Part shown: positions 8,768 through 21,092 of the stretch, piece after piece
Layout: every line of letters starts with the position of its first letter
Position numbering within the stretch: the stretch's first letter is position 1
From: Dryomyza anilis
Taxonomy: Eukaryota > Arthropoda > Insecta > Diptera > Dryomyzidae
Assembly: GCA_951804985.1 (NCBI GenBank)
Contig: OX638135.1
Span: 36,525,032-36,589,031 of the forward strand
Direction: 5' to 3'
DNA length: 64,000 nucleotides
Made by a program: the position numbers and the translations under genes
Notes under the pieces: model-generated
What the model saw: the letters and a program-made list of their open reading frames with translations, nothing else
Told to the model about the DNA's origin: nothing
Database searches by the model: none

Positions 8768-11661
8768 TTTAATTTTGCGACTTTTAAAATAAACTTTTTG
8801 AAATTTTTGTTTTTGTTAAAATTGTCACAAATCAGCGGGTAACTTTTATTTTAAAGATGACTTTAAATTGTCTACGAATATGTGCCATTCTGAAGAATAC
8901 ACAATTCGAGTTTTAAATATTTTGAGTTCTATATAAAAATGTCCCAAGACAAAATTTTTGGCAGGGTCGAGGCAGTTTATTTCGGCATATTTTAAGCAGA
9001 GAAATACGCCTTTCAAAAGATGTCTGTTTTCTGCCCGATACCAAAATATGCCGTGAATCTGCCATTAAAAATTCCACAAAATTTTACAACCTGCTATACA
9101 CTTCCAAAATATTCCATTTATCTGTGTGTTGGCCGGAAATATGCCTTAAATATTCCTGAAAAATGACATAAATTATTTCTCGGAGTATCAATATTAAATC
9201 GAATTTCAACATTATAGGCGCATAATCATAGACAATTTTAAGTCAACTTTAATAATAAATTTGACTTTTTTTACAATTTTTGTATAGAATAAATTATCAA
9301 AAAGATGATTTTAAAATTTAATTTTGACTTTATATTGTCTATACTAATGCGCCATAGAATTCAGAAAATATACATATTTTTTTGTATATCTTCGTTGTAA
9401 AACAATAAGTCCAAATAGCATTTTTGAAAATTCGATAAAAGTTCGACAATTCATAATTTTAGATGTGTTGGTGTATTTTTCATAATTAAAAATCAAATAT
9501 TCACAAAATATAGTTTTTAAGTATGTCCAATCGGCACTGCGCTATAAGGTTATGATTGTTTAAAATTGTAATTGAAGAAGTTGTTAGCAAATAAACAAAA
9601 GTGTTTGCATGAAAAAAATTAATTTTAAAAAGAAACCCTTGTTTCCCTCTTCAACAACATTTTAGATTTTCGTACTGTTTTAGATACCCCTTTGAGGATT
9701 TGAAAAATCTGAAAATTTTTCTTTTTTTTACCTGAAAATTAAATTTAAAATTTCTTCGTAGGGATTGCTGCTTATAGATTTTTGATAATATAATTTTAGT
9801 TCATAATGTATATAGAGATTTTTAATATTTTTTTCTTTAAAATTAGTTAGCTGATATTAACCACGATTATTCGAATAGAAGGGTAACAAATGTATATTGC
9901 TGAAAATGCAATAAAATCGATATTGAAACAAAATTTATTTGACGATTTTTAATTCGATTTTTACGTTATCAGTCTTTTTAAAATTAAAAAAAAACTGTTG
10001 TAAATTAATTTAATAATTTGTCAAGTAACTATCTTTTACCTTTTACTTTTTGACTTAAAAAATGAAAAGAATCATTAAAAATACAATGTATATATCTGAA
10101 GTAGTTTAAAAACGAGATATCGGTATTGATCACCTTTAATATGATATACAAATTGAATTTTGTTTCCAAAGGGTACTGAGATATGTATACCTTCCTAAAA
10201 TCAGAGACCAAAAATAATTTTCAATTTATATATAAAAAGTCATATATAAAAAGTCATATAAAACAAATGGTACCATTAGATAACATTCGATGAACATTTT
10301 TAATTTATGGCCTTATTTTTATATAGGACTGTTAAATTTTAAATATTTTTTTAATAATTATATTTGAGAAATATAAATAAATGTTTGATAAATATTCAAA
10401 GTCAAAAATAATTTCAAAAGTCATATATAACTTTATTTTAGATACATATTTATAAAAATCAAAATTAATTATTATTTTTGATATATATGGAAACGAGTCG
10501 TTACTCCGACCAAAAAATCTCAAAATCTTCAAACAAATTGGCTGAACTTTACATAACCGGATGAAATGAAATTTTTTTTCTTCAAACAATCCCCTCTGTT
10601 TAGGTCTCAGACTAAATTAGGGCGCGGGAACATGTAGATACTGAAATGAAAGTTATTGATCGCACGATAAATATGTAATTTTGTTCATGGTCTGATAACA
10701 CCAGTGACCTCAGGACCCTTTTTAGTTTTAATAACTGAGTTCATTTTATACACGAAAAATATATAAATACAAGTACCCAAACAAAAAGAAATTTGGTCAG
10801 GAGTCTACTTTTGTATATATGTTAAATAAAACATTTAATATTTTCTAAAAATATCGGCGCTTTCTCGATATAACTTCCCTACGAAATATTATAATTAACT
10901 GTTGGGCCACTTCTAGAAAATTTAAAAAAGCGTTTCAGCGTTACCTATTTATTTCTAAATTTCGTCGTCATTTTGACAAATAATTAAAAAAATTTCTCAA
11001 CAAACAGCATTTCATTTTAATTTTTATTTTTTTTTACATAATTACAAATCCTAATCGCTATAGTTATCAGATCATAAAAATAACCATATAATTACAAATG
11101 TGGCATTATTACCATTAATTTGAGTACCTATATGACCAAAAAGGTAGATGCACCGGTTTTCGATTTTTCTAGGGTACCACATATTCAATCGCGCCCTATT
11201 TTTTCGTTTTTTAAACAAATAAAACTGTTGGTTTAAAGAAAAAAGTTGGTTTAAAGAAGTAAATAATATGGGCATCTCACACTGTGACAAAATAAATGCT
11301 AAACATTTTAATCTGTTGCTTTAAAATCTTTTAAAGCCCATATTTGGCCCTTAAATTGATATACCTGCTGCAAATCGAACGCATATTTGTGCACTCGAAA
11401 TGGTCAGCTAATAATTATATAAAACATTTACTCAAATTTAGCTATTTAAATATATAAATATAAATTTAATCATGCTCTTAAATAAATTAAGTTTTTTTTT
11501 ATTGAAATATTGCAAAAATGAAATTTAGCCAACGACTACAAAGGAGATAAAAATGTGTACATCACTGAGCAAAATTTCGTTACTGTGGCTTTGTTAATTA
11601 CACCGATATTTTGAATTAATAGTTCAGTTTTGCCTCGCCCATTTTGTACTTTAAGATGCAA
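8768..11661. other. 2.9 kb AT-rich DNA without recognisable features
   Basis: Very AT-rich and full of homopolymer runs. Open frames (such as 10332-10589 and 11072-11290 on the minus strand) are short and of biased composition. I see no transposon termini, no tandem repeats of note and no motifs. It may be old, decayed transposon DNA or unique intergenic sequence. Confidence 0.4.
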
Positions 11662-12441
11662 TTTTTATACCCTACACCTATGAGGTACAGGGTATATTTA
11701 CTTTGTGCATATATTGTAACGCCCCTTAGGAGGCGTGTCCGATATGGAAAAGTATATATATTCTTGATCAGCATCACTACCCGAGTCCGTTTAGCCATGT
11801 CCGTCTGTCTGTCCGTCTTGCTGTCTTGCTGTTCGAATACAGAATAACTTGAGAAATACTGATCAGAATACGATGAAATTTCGTCTCAATATATTTTAGC
11901 CAAAAGTAGGAACTGAGCCAAATCGGTGAACGGAAACGCCCACCTCCCATACAAATCACTTTTATATAACTCTTTCGGAACTAATAACTCGAAAAGTATT
12001 CAAGGTATAGTTATAAAATTTAAAACGTATTATTAGAATTCACCTAAAAATATGTGGTCCAAAAATGGGCGTGATACGCCCACTTTTTTTTTCATTATTT
12101 CCCGGGTTTTCATAGTGGAAATTTGATCCGTAAATTATTAAAATCAAATCTTTCAAAATTTTAAATATAGGCGTGGCCCACCCAATTATATTTTTCAAAT
12201 TTTTTTTTTTAGTTTTTTTATACTTTTATATACATTTTTTAATTTATGGGGATATAAGACGTAAATTTCTGATATATGAATAATATTCTGATGGTGGGGA
12301 AGTTCAGCATAATTAAAAACTTTAAAATTAAGGTATGCAATTAAATATCCCACATTAATATCCTCACCAAAGGTGTAGGGTATTCCATAGTCGGGCCCGA
12401 CTATAAAAATCCGCCCCATGTGACCTAACTTTCCCAACTCG
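11662..12441 (+). mobile_element. Helitron-like (mini-me/DINE-1 type) element, copy C, divergent subfamily
   Basis: About 780 bp from TTTTTATACCCTACACCTAT to TTCCCAACTCG. It has the TA run and GATCAGCATCACTACC core (~11750-11785) and a GTCY run (gtccgtctgtctgtccgtc). Its body differs from copies A, B, D and E (includes GGGCGTG and CGCCCAC blocks). The 3' hairpin is a perfect palindrome, ATAGTCGGGCCCGACTAT, near 12390. Flanks are A|T. Confidence 0.8.
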
Positions 12442-12950
12442 TCAAAAATAACTTCGTAGTGCGCGCACGTCGGCAGATGAACATCCTGTAAAATTTCATG
12501 TTCCTAGGGTAAAATTTACATTTTTTCGAATTTCCGCTTTTCCTTTGGTTGCGACTTTTACTCTTACATTAAAACGAAGTGTAAAGTACAATTCTCCCGA
12601 AATAAATGGTTATTTTTGAATGATTACAACCATAAAAATGAGTGTACGACTGGGTCATTTCTTAACAAAAGTAATCGAATACAAAATATTGGGTACCCAG
12701 AAAAAAAGCCATCATTACCCGGTAAGTGTGAATTGTAAACTAAAAACCACGACATCAACAGCCTTGCCTTTCATCGCGATTTTCTGAATGTTGGTGCCAT
12801 TCGATTGTGTGGCAGCAGCGACCCAGCTAGTACATGTCCGTTCATTGCCGGCTACCGCAACAAAGTTGCATTGCTGAACGACTTTCGGTTTTTGGACAGG
12901 AAAATTAATTGGCAACACGTAGTGAGAATTATTTGTTTCTTTATTTTTAG
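12442..12950. other. Spacer, more GC-rich in its second half
   Basis: From about 12715 the base composition is less AT-rich than the surroundings. A minus-strand open frame of 137 codons (12715-13128) crosses into the next feature. A consensus-like donor (cccg|gtaagt) sits at 12721/12722 on the plus strand. I cannot tell whether this is coding, intronic or a remnant. Confidence 0.3.
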
Positions 12951-13402
12951 ATAATAATGATCTTGAAATAAAAAGTATTTTTAGCGATGCTGAGAAGCTG
13001 ATTTGATTGTATCGGACGATCCGTACCAATTTGGATCCGTCGGAGGAGGAGGAAGAATGCAGAACAACTAGCATTGTGGTGGGCGTATCGCGTCGCAATG
13101 ATAAAAGTAAGGTAAACTTGTTTATCAATTGTCTTTTTAATAATATAAAAAATATATTATTTTAAATTTTTCAGACTATATGTCCAATGTACAATAGACT
13201 GACAATGAATTTTCAAAATGATCTATTGGATAAGAAATTGATGTGGAGAATTTATTGTTTTGTCACCAAAATCCACAATTCAGAAATTGAATTGCAATGC
13301 CGTATCCCAATCGCAATACACAGAAAAACTGAATGTCATCTGTTGAGAAATTTAATTCTGGTTCCAAAAAACTATCTACGATCAAATTATATTTTGCAAT
13401 AG
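12951..13402 (+). pseudogene. Candidate two-exon gene remnant of unknown function
   Basis: After a pyrimidine-rich acceptor-like 'tttctttatttttag' (ending 12950) a frame reads SIFSDAEKLI, a TGA at 13004-13006, then LDPSEEEEECRTTS and SRRNDKSK up to 13111. A 63-nt interval 13112-13174 has a GTAAAC donor and a TTTTTCAG acceptor, the size of a typical insect intron. Splicing it out keeps the frame, which continues 13175-13402 to a TAG. The acidic run and basic patch would suit a nuclear protein, but I do not recognise it. The TGA suggests a pseudogene unless the first exon starts later. Alternative: chance open frames. Confidence 0.3.
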
Positions 13403-13541
13403 AAGCAGTGATTTTTTTTACAAACACCCTAAGTTGTTTTTATTTTGATCAATATTTAAAAATTCATCAATAGACCCATAATTGTGCCCATTTTTTTTAG
13501 TGCGTCAAATTCGCCTGTTGTTGAAAATGCAATGGTTATTC

Positions 13542-13543
<2 letters not shown>

Positions 13544-13622
<79 letters not shown>

Positions 13623-13625
13623 ATG

Positions 13626-13686
<61 letters not shown>

Positions 13687-13703
13687 ATATATATATATAT
13701 ATA
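13544..13703. repeat. (TA)n microsatellite, ~160 bp
   Basis: Nearly pure TA dinucleotide with four single-base interruptions (ttta, tgta twice, tcta). Two long overlapping 'YIYIYI' reading frames through it are artefacts of the repeat. Confidence 0.97.
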
Positions 13704-14936
13704 AACATTTTTAAAAATTAAAATCCAAAAATATATATAAGTTATAATATTTTATTATATGTACAATATACACCTTTAAATAGGTATTTATATGTAAAAA
13801 GCAAGTTAAAACAAAGGATTTGCCTTAAACGACCAAAGCCATCTATAACTGAATTAAATTCTTAATGTAGACACACCTGGGGCAGATTCTGGATCTCCAT
13901 GATAATGATACCACTTACCTTTTTACTGAACATATCAATTTTTTTCACTTTACAGAGATCGAAATGCGATACATGTTCATATGAGGCTTTGAAAGTCGTA
14001 GTGGTGTAAGTCATACTTTGTTCATTTCGAGAAACAAAGGGTTTTACTAGATATATTAAAGTATATTCCACAAACATATTTTAGTTCTTATATTGGTTTT
14101 AATATATCACTAATACATGGCTCTAACTCCTGCAATACTAAATGAAAACAAAAAATAGTTATTTACCACTGTTATAATTAGTTCAAAATTTAGTTTTATG
14201 TGAAATGAAAAAAATAAGAAGTGCAATTGTTTATTGACGTTATGTATCACAAAATATTTACAAAATTATTATTTTTTTGTTCCTATTTACTCATATATCT
14301 AGCTGCATCTTATGTTATATTCGAATTTTCGATACATAGTGTGTAAGTAACAATCTCGCATTTAAAGAGTACCAACCTTTTGTTATGTCATAGTGATAGT
14401 GGTCCACACATTTTAGTTTTGTTAAATAAAAATTTTTAACCGCATTATTTACATAAAATATAATGCCAAATGGTTCCCCATTTCTCAGGTAAGGCGGAAA
14501 TACATTTCACTTACCAAACGTTTAACTAGAACCAGAGTAAGTAGATTCCATTTCTGCATCAAAATCAATTTTTTTCGCAAAATGGACTTACCCCATTATT
14601 CTTCAAATTTGGTTCATAGATAAAATTGCATAAGTAGATTCCATTTCTGCATCTAAATCATTTTTGTCCCAAAATGGACTTACAACATTATGAATTTAAA
14701 CGCCTCATATGGTGAAAACGTTATTATGTATATATATTTAATATCGTTATTTATATATATATATATATATATTCTGAGTGTATAAGTTGAATATTGAAGT
14801 TCGTCTCATTTGAAAGGTGAGGAATTGGTTTTTCTAATGGTGTACCCGTTTTCCGAACTTTTAATATACAAATAATATAAATATAAATATTTTAATATAC
14901 AAAAGAAAGATGGGCAGAAAGGTTTAGAACCTTATT
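13704..14936. other. AT-rich DNA with a short 93-bp-spaced duplication
   Basis: No gene is seen. Bases 14538-14598 (TAAGTAGATTCCATTTCTGC...) recur imperfectly at 14631-14690, a 93-bp step, each copy ending in AAAATGGACTTAC. A 23-bp TA run lies near 14750. Confidence 0.6.
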
Positions 14937-15609
14937 TATTTACCCTACACTAAGAGTGAAAGGGTATGTTCAGTTTGGTACGCCGTTTGTAACACCCGGT
15001 ATGGAAAAGTATATATATTCTTGATCAGCATGATCTCCTGAGTCGATTTAGCGATGCCCGTCTGTCTGTCTGTTGAAATCCCTACTACTTAAAAAATTGA
15101 AGAGCTAGATGAATGAAACTAATAACTTAGATTACCTATATACCTACGCTGTATGTGCGTATGGCTAGATCGGTTCATTGTGACCTGTGATCTGACCATT
15201 TATATTAAAATACCTCATATAAAATTTACGTCTACAGCTCAATTTTACTGTTTACGTGCTTAGGTAAACTTTTTTGGTCAAATATATATTGACCTAATGA
15301 CAAATACATGAAAATAATGTTTTCCCGCGAAACGACTTGTGGTTCCCAAAAAAAAAAAATCGAAATTCGGTACACCTACCCATTTGTAAATATGGGTATC
15401 AAATGAATGGAAATTCTTCAGTGATTGAAAGTTTGTAGTTATTTTCAGGATTCCTATTCCCTGGTGACCTATATGCCACTTTGAATGGTAACCACACATA
15501 TGTGTAGGGTATGTATAGTCGGCTTAGACCGACTATAATTTTGATAATCCTAACTATCATAATAACACCTACTATAAAATTTCCCATGTGATCTAACCTT
15601 CCCAACTCG
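14937..15609 (+). mobile_element. Helitron-like (mini-me/DINE-1 type) element, copy D
   Basis: About 673 bp, from TTTACCCTACACTAAGAG to TTCCCAACTCG. It has the TA run and GATCAGCATGATCTCC core near 15010-15040, a reduced GTCY run at 15059-15072, and GTGTAGGGTA plus the 9-bp hairpin near 15502-15535. It matches copies A and E over the whole length, with a ~20-bp deletion after 'gtaacaccc'. No coding sequence; the antisense frames at 15278-15605 are shadows. Confidence 0.85.
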
Positions 15610-17189
15610 TTTTATTTTTTTTTTGTTTTTAATTCATCTTACTTTTATAAAAATAATGCATTAACACTGAAGGGTTTAGAGTGACACCTCATAGGCTTAC
15701 TATTTTCGAACATTTTCTCTTTAATTTTTTTTTAGTTTTGAAGTACGTAAACATTCTTAAATTGCAGAGATATAACATGCATGTTTACGGAAAATACCAT
15801 GAGAAGAATGTAATGTTTTTTCTTTATAAAAATATTTATATTACAGTTTGGTTGAAAAATATTCAATATTGAATACCCACTTCGATGTTTGACATATACA
15901 TAAGGTGCGGATCAGAACCAAAATTTTATTTTTATTTTAAAATCTAATAGTGCTTAAAAGTTACATTCTACTGCTAGAGTTTAACACAAAAAATGTGTGC
16001 CGAAAAAAATAAAAATATGGATTTAAAATGTATTTTTTTAACATCATCTGCAATGTGCGAATACCGGACATTATTTTATTTTACTCAAATATTTTGTGGT
16101 ACACTCTGCAGCACAATGTAAGTTTTAGGCCCTAATTTACATTATCTTGTTATTTATAGACAAGCTTAATAAATAAACGCAGTTCAAACGTCAGAAAAAA
16201 ATAATTGATAAAAATAATATAGTAAATCTATATTTTTCAGTATTGGTGCATTACACAACCCGACAAAATTCATATTTTGGCATGGTTCAGTAAAAGTTAC
16301 AGCAAATATTGAATACATTTGATATTTTTATGCGTTGGAATTTCAAAAATCTTCTTTTATTTTTAAAATTACAAATTGAAAAAAGGCATATATCTCAAAA
16401 ACTACAGCCAATTTGACAAAACTGATACCATTTTCGGAATTATCTCTACAAATACGTCCAATATTTGCTGCAACTTTTACTTCACCATAATGAGTGTAGA
16501 GCAGTGTCATAAATATAGAACTACAATGGTAAAAAAATGTAGGTGTTGACCACCAAAATCAGTTTTATAACTTTTGGACCATATTTTATTATTATGTTTC
16601 TGATGTTTGTGTTAGAGGTTTTAAAAACGACTAAACCACTACAAATAGCTTTTCATGACATATAAATGAGACCAAATTTTTCCATAATTAACTTATGGCT
16701 TACGTGCAAAATATTGAATTTCAACGGAATTATCCGATGAGTGCTAAGTTTCAAGTAACTCAAAAATAGTAGTGGATTACCCGAACTTATTTGCAGACAT
16801 TTCAACAAATAAAGGTGAAGCAAAATAATGAGTTATTTCTAAAATTTATTATTCGATGTTGCTGATCCCTCATGGTTTCTATTTGTGCCATTTTTAAATT
16901 CAAGCTCTTTGCACTATCTAATAAAAACCGATGACAAATTTTAAATAATGAATTTCAGATACTATTCAACTGTGTTCTTGATATATTTTGAAAGTAAACG
17001 TAGAGTTGCTCTCAGAGAAATATAAAATTTACTACTTTGGTTTCTATTTGTGCCATTTTTAAATTCAATCACTTTGCACAGAAGAATAAAATTTACTACT
17101 TTTGTAATAATATTTCTTAAAATATATAAATTTTTGACAAAATCATGGCGTTTTAGGGGAGTGATCGCCCCCTGTGGATCCGCCACTGC
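15610..17189. other. 1.6 kb AT-rich DNA, short internal repeat
   Basis: No gene or transposon end is recognised. A ~42-bp segment (GGTTTCTATTTGTGCCATTT...) occurs at 16873 and again at 17038, next to a second repeated piece 'aaaatttactactt' (17026 and 17089), suggesting a local ~165-bp duplication that has decayed. Confidence 0.45.
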
Positions 17190-17556
17190 CAGTCGGTAGT
17201 TACGCGAGCCGCGAAGGAGCGATGCAGAGTGAAGAGGAGGGTGAGAAACATCTTTTCAGGCGCAAGAAAAGAGAATTAGAAAAACTCGAGAGAATTAGAG
17301 GCTCGAAAATTCTTTCAGAAAATAAGACACCTGACCGAAGGTTTAAAAACTGGACCCTCGTCTTATCACGACGATAACGGGAATCTAGTAACATATGTCC
17401 AGGGTACTCTGAGATTATGGAGGGAGCACTTCTCTCATCTTCTAGCAGGCGATGATGACAACTACTTCGCCGATAGAGAAGACAGCTTGACAACCCCAGT
17501 TGCTGACGTCGGCGCACAGTGGGACAGGGAGTACCAAAAGTTGGCGAAATGCTCAA
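17190..17556 (+). pseudogene. LINE-B fragment: linker before the reverse transcriptase
   Basis: One frame reads as the region between endonuclease and RT of insect LINEs: a basic stretch, then HDDNGNLVTYVQGTLRLWREHFSHLL (around 17357-17440; quoted pieces LRLWREHF and HFSHLL) and a region with DREYQKL. WREHF-type sequences precede the RT fingers in CR1/Jockey/RTE-type elements. The coding similarity stops near 17550 and resumes at 18441. Confidence 0.55.
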
Positions 17557-18440
17557 ATTGTGTTATTTTTAAAAAAATAAGTATGAATAAGTATACTGTG
17601 CGAAAATTTAATAATCCACATTAAGATGTATGTTTTTAAAAGTGGGCGTGGTAACTCCATAAAACAGAAAAGATTAAATTGATATATGTTGGGAATTACG
17701 GGATTTACAGTAATGCAACTTTATTGAAGAAGGTTTTTCGTTATTATAATACAGTTCTCGAAATTTCCCATATAAGAAAAATGTTTAAATTGCTATATAT
17801 TGGAAATTAATAAAGCTACAGTGATGAAACTTTGTAATATCCAGTTTTTCGTTGATATAATTTAATTGTACAAATTTCGTGATTAGACAAATGGGCGTGG
17901 AACTTCCCATACAACAAAAAATTGTTGAAATTGTTCGCTTAAATGTAAATAACTCCGAAAAATCAAAAAAAAGCTACATTTTCAATTGTGTTTTGAAAAA
18001 TTTAATATATATACTACGTAAAAATATAATAAGTTTTGCGGAGCGTAATAAGTTTGTTTTAATCTTTGTAATTGAAAAATAATTAAAAAAAAAAAATAAT
18101 TTACTCCAGCATTTTTCTTTCTAAATTATGAAAATTTTCTAAAACAATAATATTGCAAAAACTTTAAAGATACCAGATGTATATGACTGCATTCCAAAAA
18201 AAAAAAAAAAAATTTTATGGTTTTTAAAATAGACGTTTCAAAAATTGATCACAAATTCGACAATATTTTTTCTAAAAATTCTTGCAAAAAATTGTCTGTA
18301 TTTGAGAGACTCTAGGGTAAATTTGGATAAATATGATATAAATTGAGTGATGGAACATTGTAGGCAATTTGCTATACAATGAAAAAAATTAGTTTCTTAG
18401 GTCAATTTGACTTTTGAGGTTTTCGCCAACTTTAGGTATT
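17557..18440. repeat. Insertion in LINE-B with three degenerate ~115-145 bp units
   Basis: AT-rich DNA separating two parts of LINE-B. Three related units can be seen, around 17650-17765, 17766-17900 and 17901-17960, sharing CCCATA-A-AAAAA, 'attgatatatgttgggaatta'-like and 'tttttcgttattataat'-like pieces; GGGCGTGG occurs before two of them. The GGGCGTGG/TTCCCATACAA style resembles the body of Helitron-like copy C, so it may be a decayed relative, but I find no ends. Confidence 0.4.
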
Positions 18441-19862
18441 CGCAGCTCTACTGTGCGGCGTTGACATACCGTCGCCTTACCGTGATGAGGTCTGTATAGC
18501 CATCAACAGACTGAAAAACAACAAAGCCGCAGGATCGGATGGTCTGTCTGCTGAGTGGTTTAAAACCGGAGGAGATGAGTTCATAACGAGCATGTACTAG
18601 CTCATCAGTAGAATATGGTCAGAAGAAAGCATGCCCAGCGAATGTATACTCTACCCAATCCTTAAGAAGGGGGATCCCACGATACGCATGAATCACCGTG
18701 GAATAAGTCTCCTATATATCGCGTATAAGGTTCTAACGAGCGTATTATGTGAAAGACTAAAGCCTATCGTCAACAGACTGATTGGACCTTCTCAGAACGG
18801 CTCAGACATGGCAAGTCACCATAGACCAGATTTTCACATTGCGCCTTATCCTGGAAAAGACCAAAGAGAGGCAGATAGACACCCACCACCTTCTCGTCAA
18901 CTACAAAGCTGCCTTCGACAGTTCGATAAGGGGTCGCCTATACGCCAACATGTCTGAATTCGATAACCTGCGAAACTGATAAGACTTTGCTAGATGACCC
19001 TCAGCGACTCACGTTGCTCAGTGAGAATTGGGAACAACCTCTCCGACATGTTTAATTTCATTTTTTCATTTGCACTATCTTCAACAAGGGTTCCTTGCTG
19101 CTCGGATACGCTGATGATATCGACATCATTGGGCGAGGCATACGAGCAGTCAGTGCAGGGAATTGCGTCGAATGGGTTTTACGGTGAACGAGGAAGACGA
19201 AGTACCTCGTGTCAACAAACAAAGAGTTCCGGCGTCTTGGACAATACGTCACTATTGACAACCACAACTTCGAAGTTGTGAAAGACTTCCTTTATCTAGG
19301 TACCAGCATCAACAAGGAAAAAAATGTCAGTCTGGAGATTAGCCGAAGAATAACTCTTGCCAATAGGTGTTACTTTGGGCTCAGTAGGCAATTAAGGAGC
19401 AGAGCCCCCTCTCGACGGTCAAAAATTATACTCTATAAGTCGCTCATCATGTCAGTCCTTCTCTATTACCCTGAGACATGGACGCTTACCAACACCGATG
19501 AACGAGCTTTAGAAGCGTTTAAGAAAAAGATTCTTCGGAAAATCTATTGCGTTGAAAATAAGTACAGAATTAGGTGGAACAACGAGCTGTATGAACTCTA
19601 CGTCGACATTAACATAGTCAGGCACATAAAGATCCAGTGTCTACGCTGGCTTGGACAAGTCGAGCGTATGGATGAAAGCGCTCCAGTAAAAAAAGGTGTT
19701 CAATTCTGTACCCAGTGGTGGTCAACGTAGAAGAGAGAGAACCTGACAACATTTGGAGTGCAAAACAGCCGCCAGCGCGCGCAATGCAAAAGTGACTGGT
19801 GAAGCATTATTGCTGCGGCCGAAACCTATCATGGGTTGTAATGGCCAAATAAGTAAGTAAAT
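18441..19862 (+). pseudogene. LINE-B reverse transcriptase and 3' end
   Basis: Readable pieces in order are LKNNKAAGSDGLSAEWFK (18510-18565), a TAG near 18598, LYPILKKGDP, RGISLLYIAYKVLTSVL, a frameshift near 18800, VNYKAAFDSS (motif A region), a TGA near 18977, GYADDIDII with intact YADD (near 19105), KDFLYLGTSINKEKNVSLEI and CLRWLGQVERM. It ends with 'aataagtaagtaaatg' near 19848-19862, a short tandem tail of LINE type. At least two stops and three frameshifts. Clade not resolved (CR1/RTE/Jockey-like). Confidence 0.75.
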
Positions 19863-20591
19863 GTTTGTAATTTTAATTTATAAAATGGCATTCTTTTCAT
19901 CAAATGGTCTCTTGATTTTGAGATATATACAATTTTTCGAAAAATGTTAAAACTATATCCCAAAATCAATATTTCAAAAACTAGATTCAAAATGATAAAA
20001 CTGACGAATTTTAGAAATCAGAGTTATATATATTCATTCAAGAATTATTGCAATTGTTACTGTAGAAAAACTTTTTTTTTTTCAATACAAAAATTATATA
20101 AAAATTTTGAAAATTATATTTTTTTTGCATCATTTAAAATACCTTGTTAAAATTTCGCATGAACATTTATATTAGATCATACAAAATTTATGATTTTTTT
20201 TAGAATTTTAAAAAGGTTCCTTATTAAGGACATACATTTTTAAGCGCAAGGATAATGACCACGGGCCACATGTTCAAGTTTAGAAGTTATAATTCAATTG
20301 CTCTAAAAGCTTGTTATATTAGCTTTAAAATGATCAAGGGAGTTTCTAGCATTTATACTTTAAGAGATATTGAAATATGAACAACCATAGAAAAGTGATT
20401 TTTTACCCATTTTTTTATAAATTTGAACCACTGTATCTCTGGAAGCAGTGGTCGAAAAAAATAAAAAAAAAAATGGTCAATGCATATTGTTGTGAATTAG
20501 TTCACACATTTTTCTTTTCCTTTTGGTTCTTCACTATTCATTCAGTTTTAGATGTTGCTGTACATATGTTGAGCGCATCATGTTTTTAGCA
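19863..20591. other. AT-rich spacer
   Basis: No gene seen. Around 20428 is ACCACTGTATCTCTGG followed by CAGTGGT, which can fold as a short hairpin; the same 16 bases occur at about 1946. Confidence 0.4.
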
Positions 20592-21035
20592 TGTTGCCAA
20601 CACTTTACGTTGGCAACAATGATAAGAATTTGGCTAAGCTTTGTTTAGACCACACCTCTTTCATGTTAGCTTGCTAAGTTAACAGAGGCTTGCAATATAA
20701 TTTTTCATTGCATGGTTAGGAGGCTACGTTAAAATAAGCAGAGAAGTGGTTGCTAACAATTGTAATATTTCGCAATTGGTGTCAGCAATAAACTGCAAGT
20801 CGAACTTTTTTAAAAGTCACGTACACCAAAAATGAGTGATAGTGAAATTTCATTAGAACGTAGTGAAATTTTAATTTAAGTGAAAAAAGCAGCGAAGGTA
20901 TTTTTAAGAACTTTTAATTAGTTAAGTTTTAAATACCCGTGAAGTGAGTTCGGCTAATAAAATAAAAAGTAAGAAAAGCATAAATTGAAGTGTTTGGACT
21001 TAAAGTAAACGAGGCAACAAGAAACTTGTTTAACA
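20592..21035 (+). mobile_element. Possible Ty3/gypsy LTR with adjacent primer-binding-like site
   Basis: The segment begins TGTTGCCAAC, an 8-9 bp palindromic stem (GTTGCCAAC/GTTGGCAAC, 20593-20617), and ends GTTTAACA, so it has TG...CA termini. It is followed after two T's by TGGTGCAGCC, similar to the TGGCGCAGCC primer site of element F. A polyadenylation-like AATAAA lies at ~20958. Internal sequence stops within ~57 bp where the errantivirus LTR begins. No second copy is in the window, so the call rests on ends and primer site only. Confidence 0.4.
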
Positions 21036-21092
21036 TTTGGTGCAGCCATGGGAAGGAGAACGAAGGACTATATGTTATATTGACTTTCAGCC

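Noticed and set aside
12715..13128. 137-codon minus-strand frame as a gene
   Set aside because: Its first third is the complement of the acidic run on the plus strand (poly-Ser from GAGGAGGAG), and no motif is recognisable; the plus-strand spliced model fits better.
13482..13721. Two overlapping ~78-codon frames
   Set aside because: They are translations of the TA microsatellite (alternating Tyr and Ile).
17174..17377. 67-codon Lys/Glu-rich frame
   Set aside because: Out of frame with the LINE-B linker that shows recognisable similarity over the same bases.
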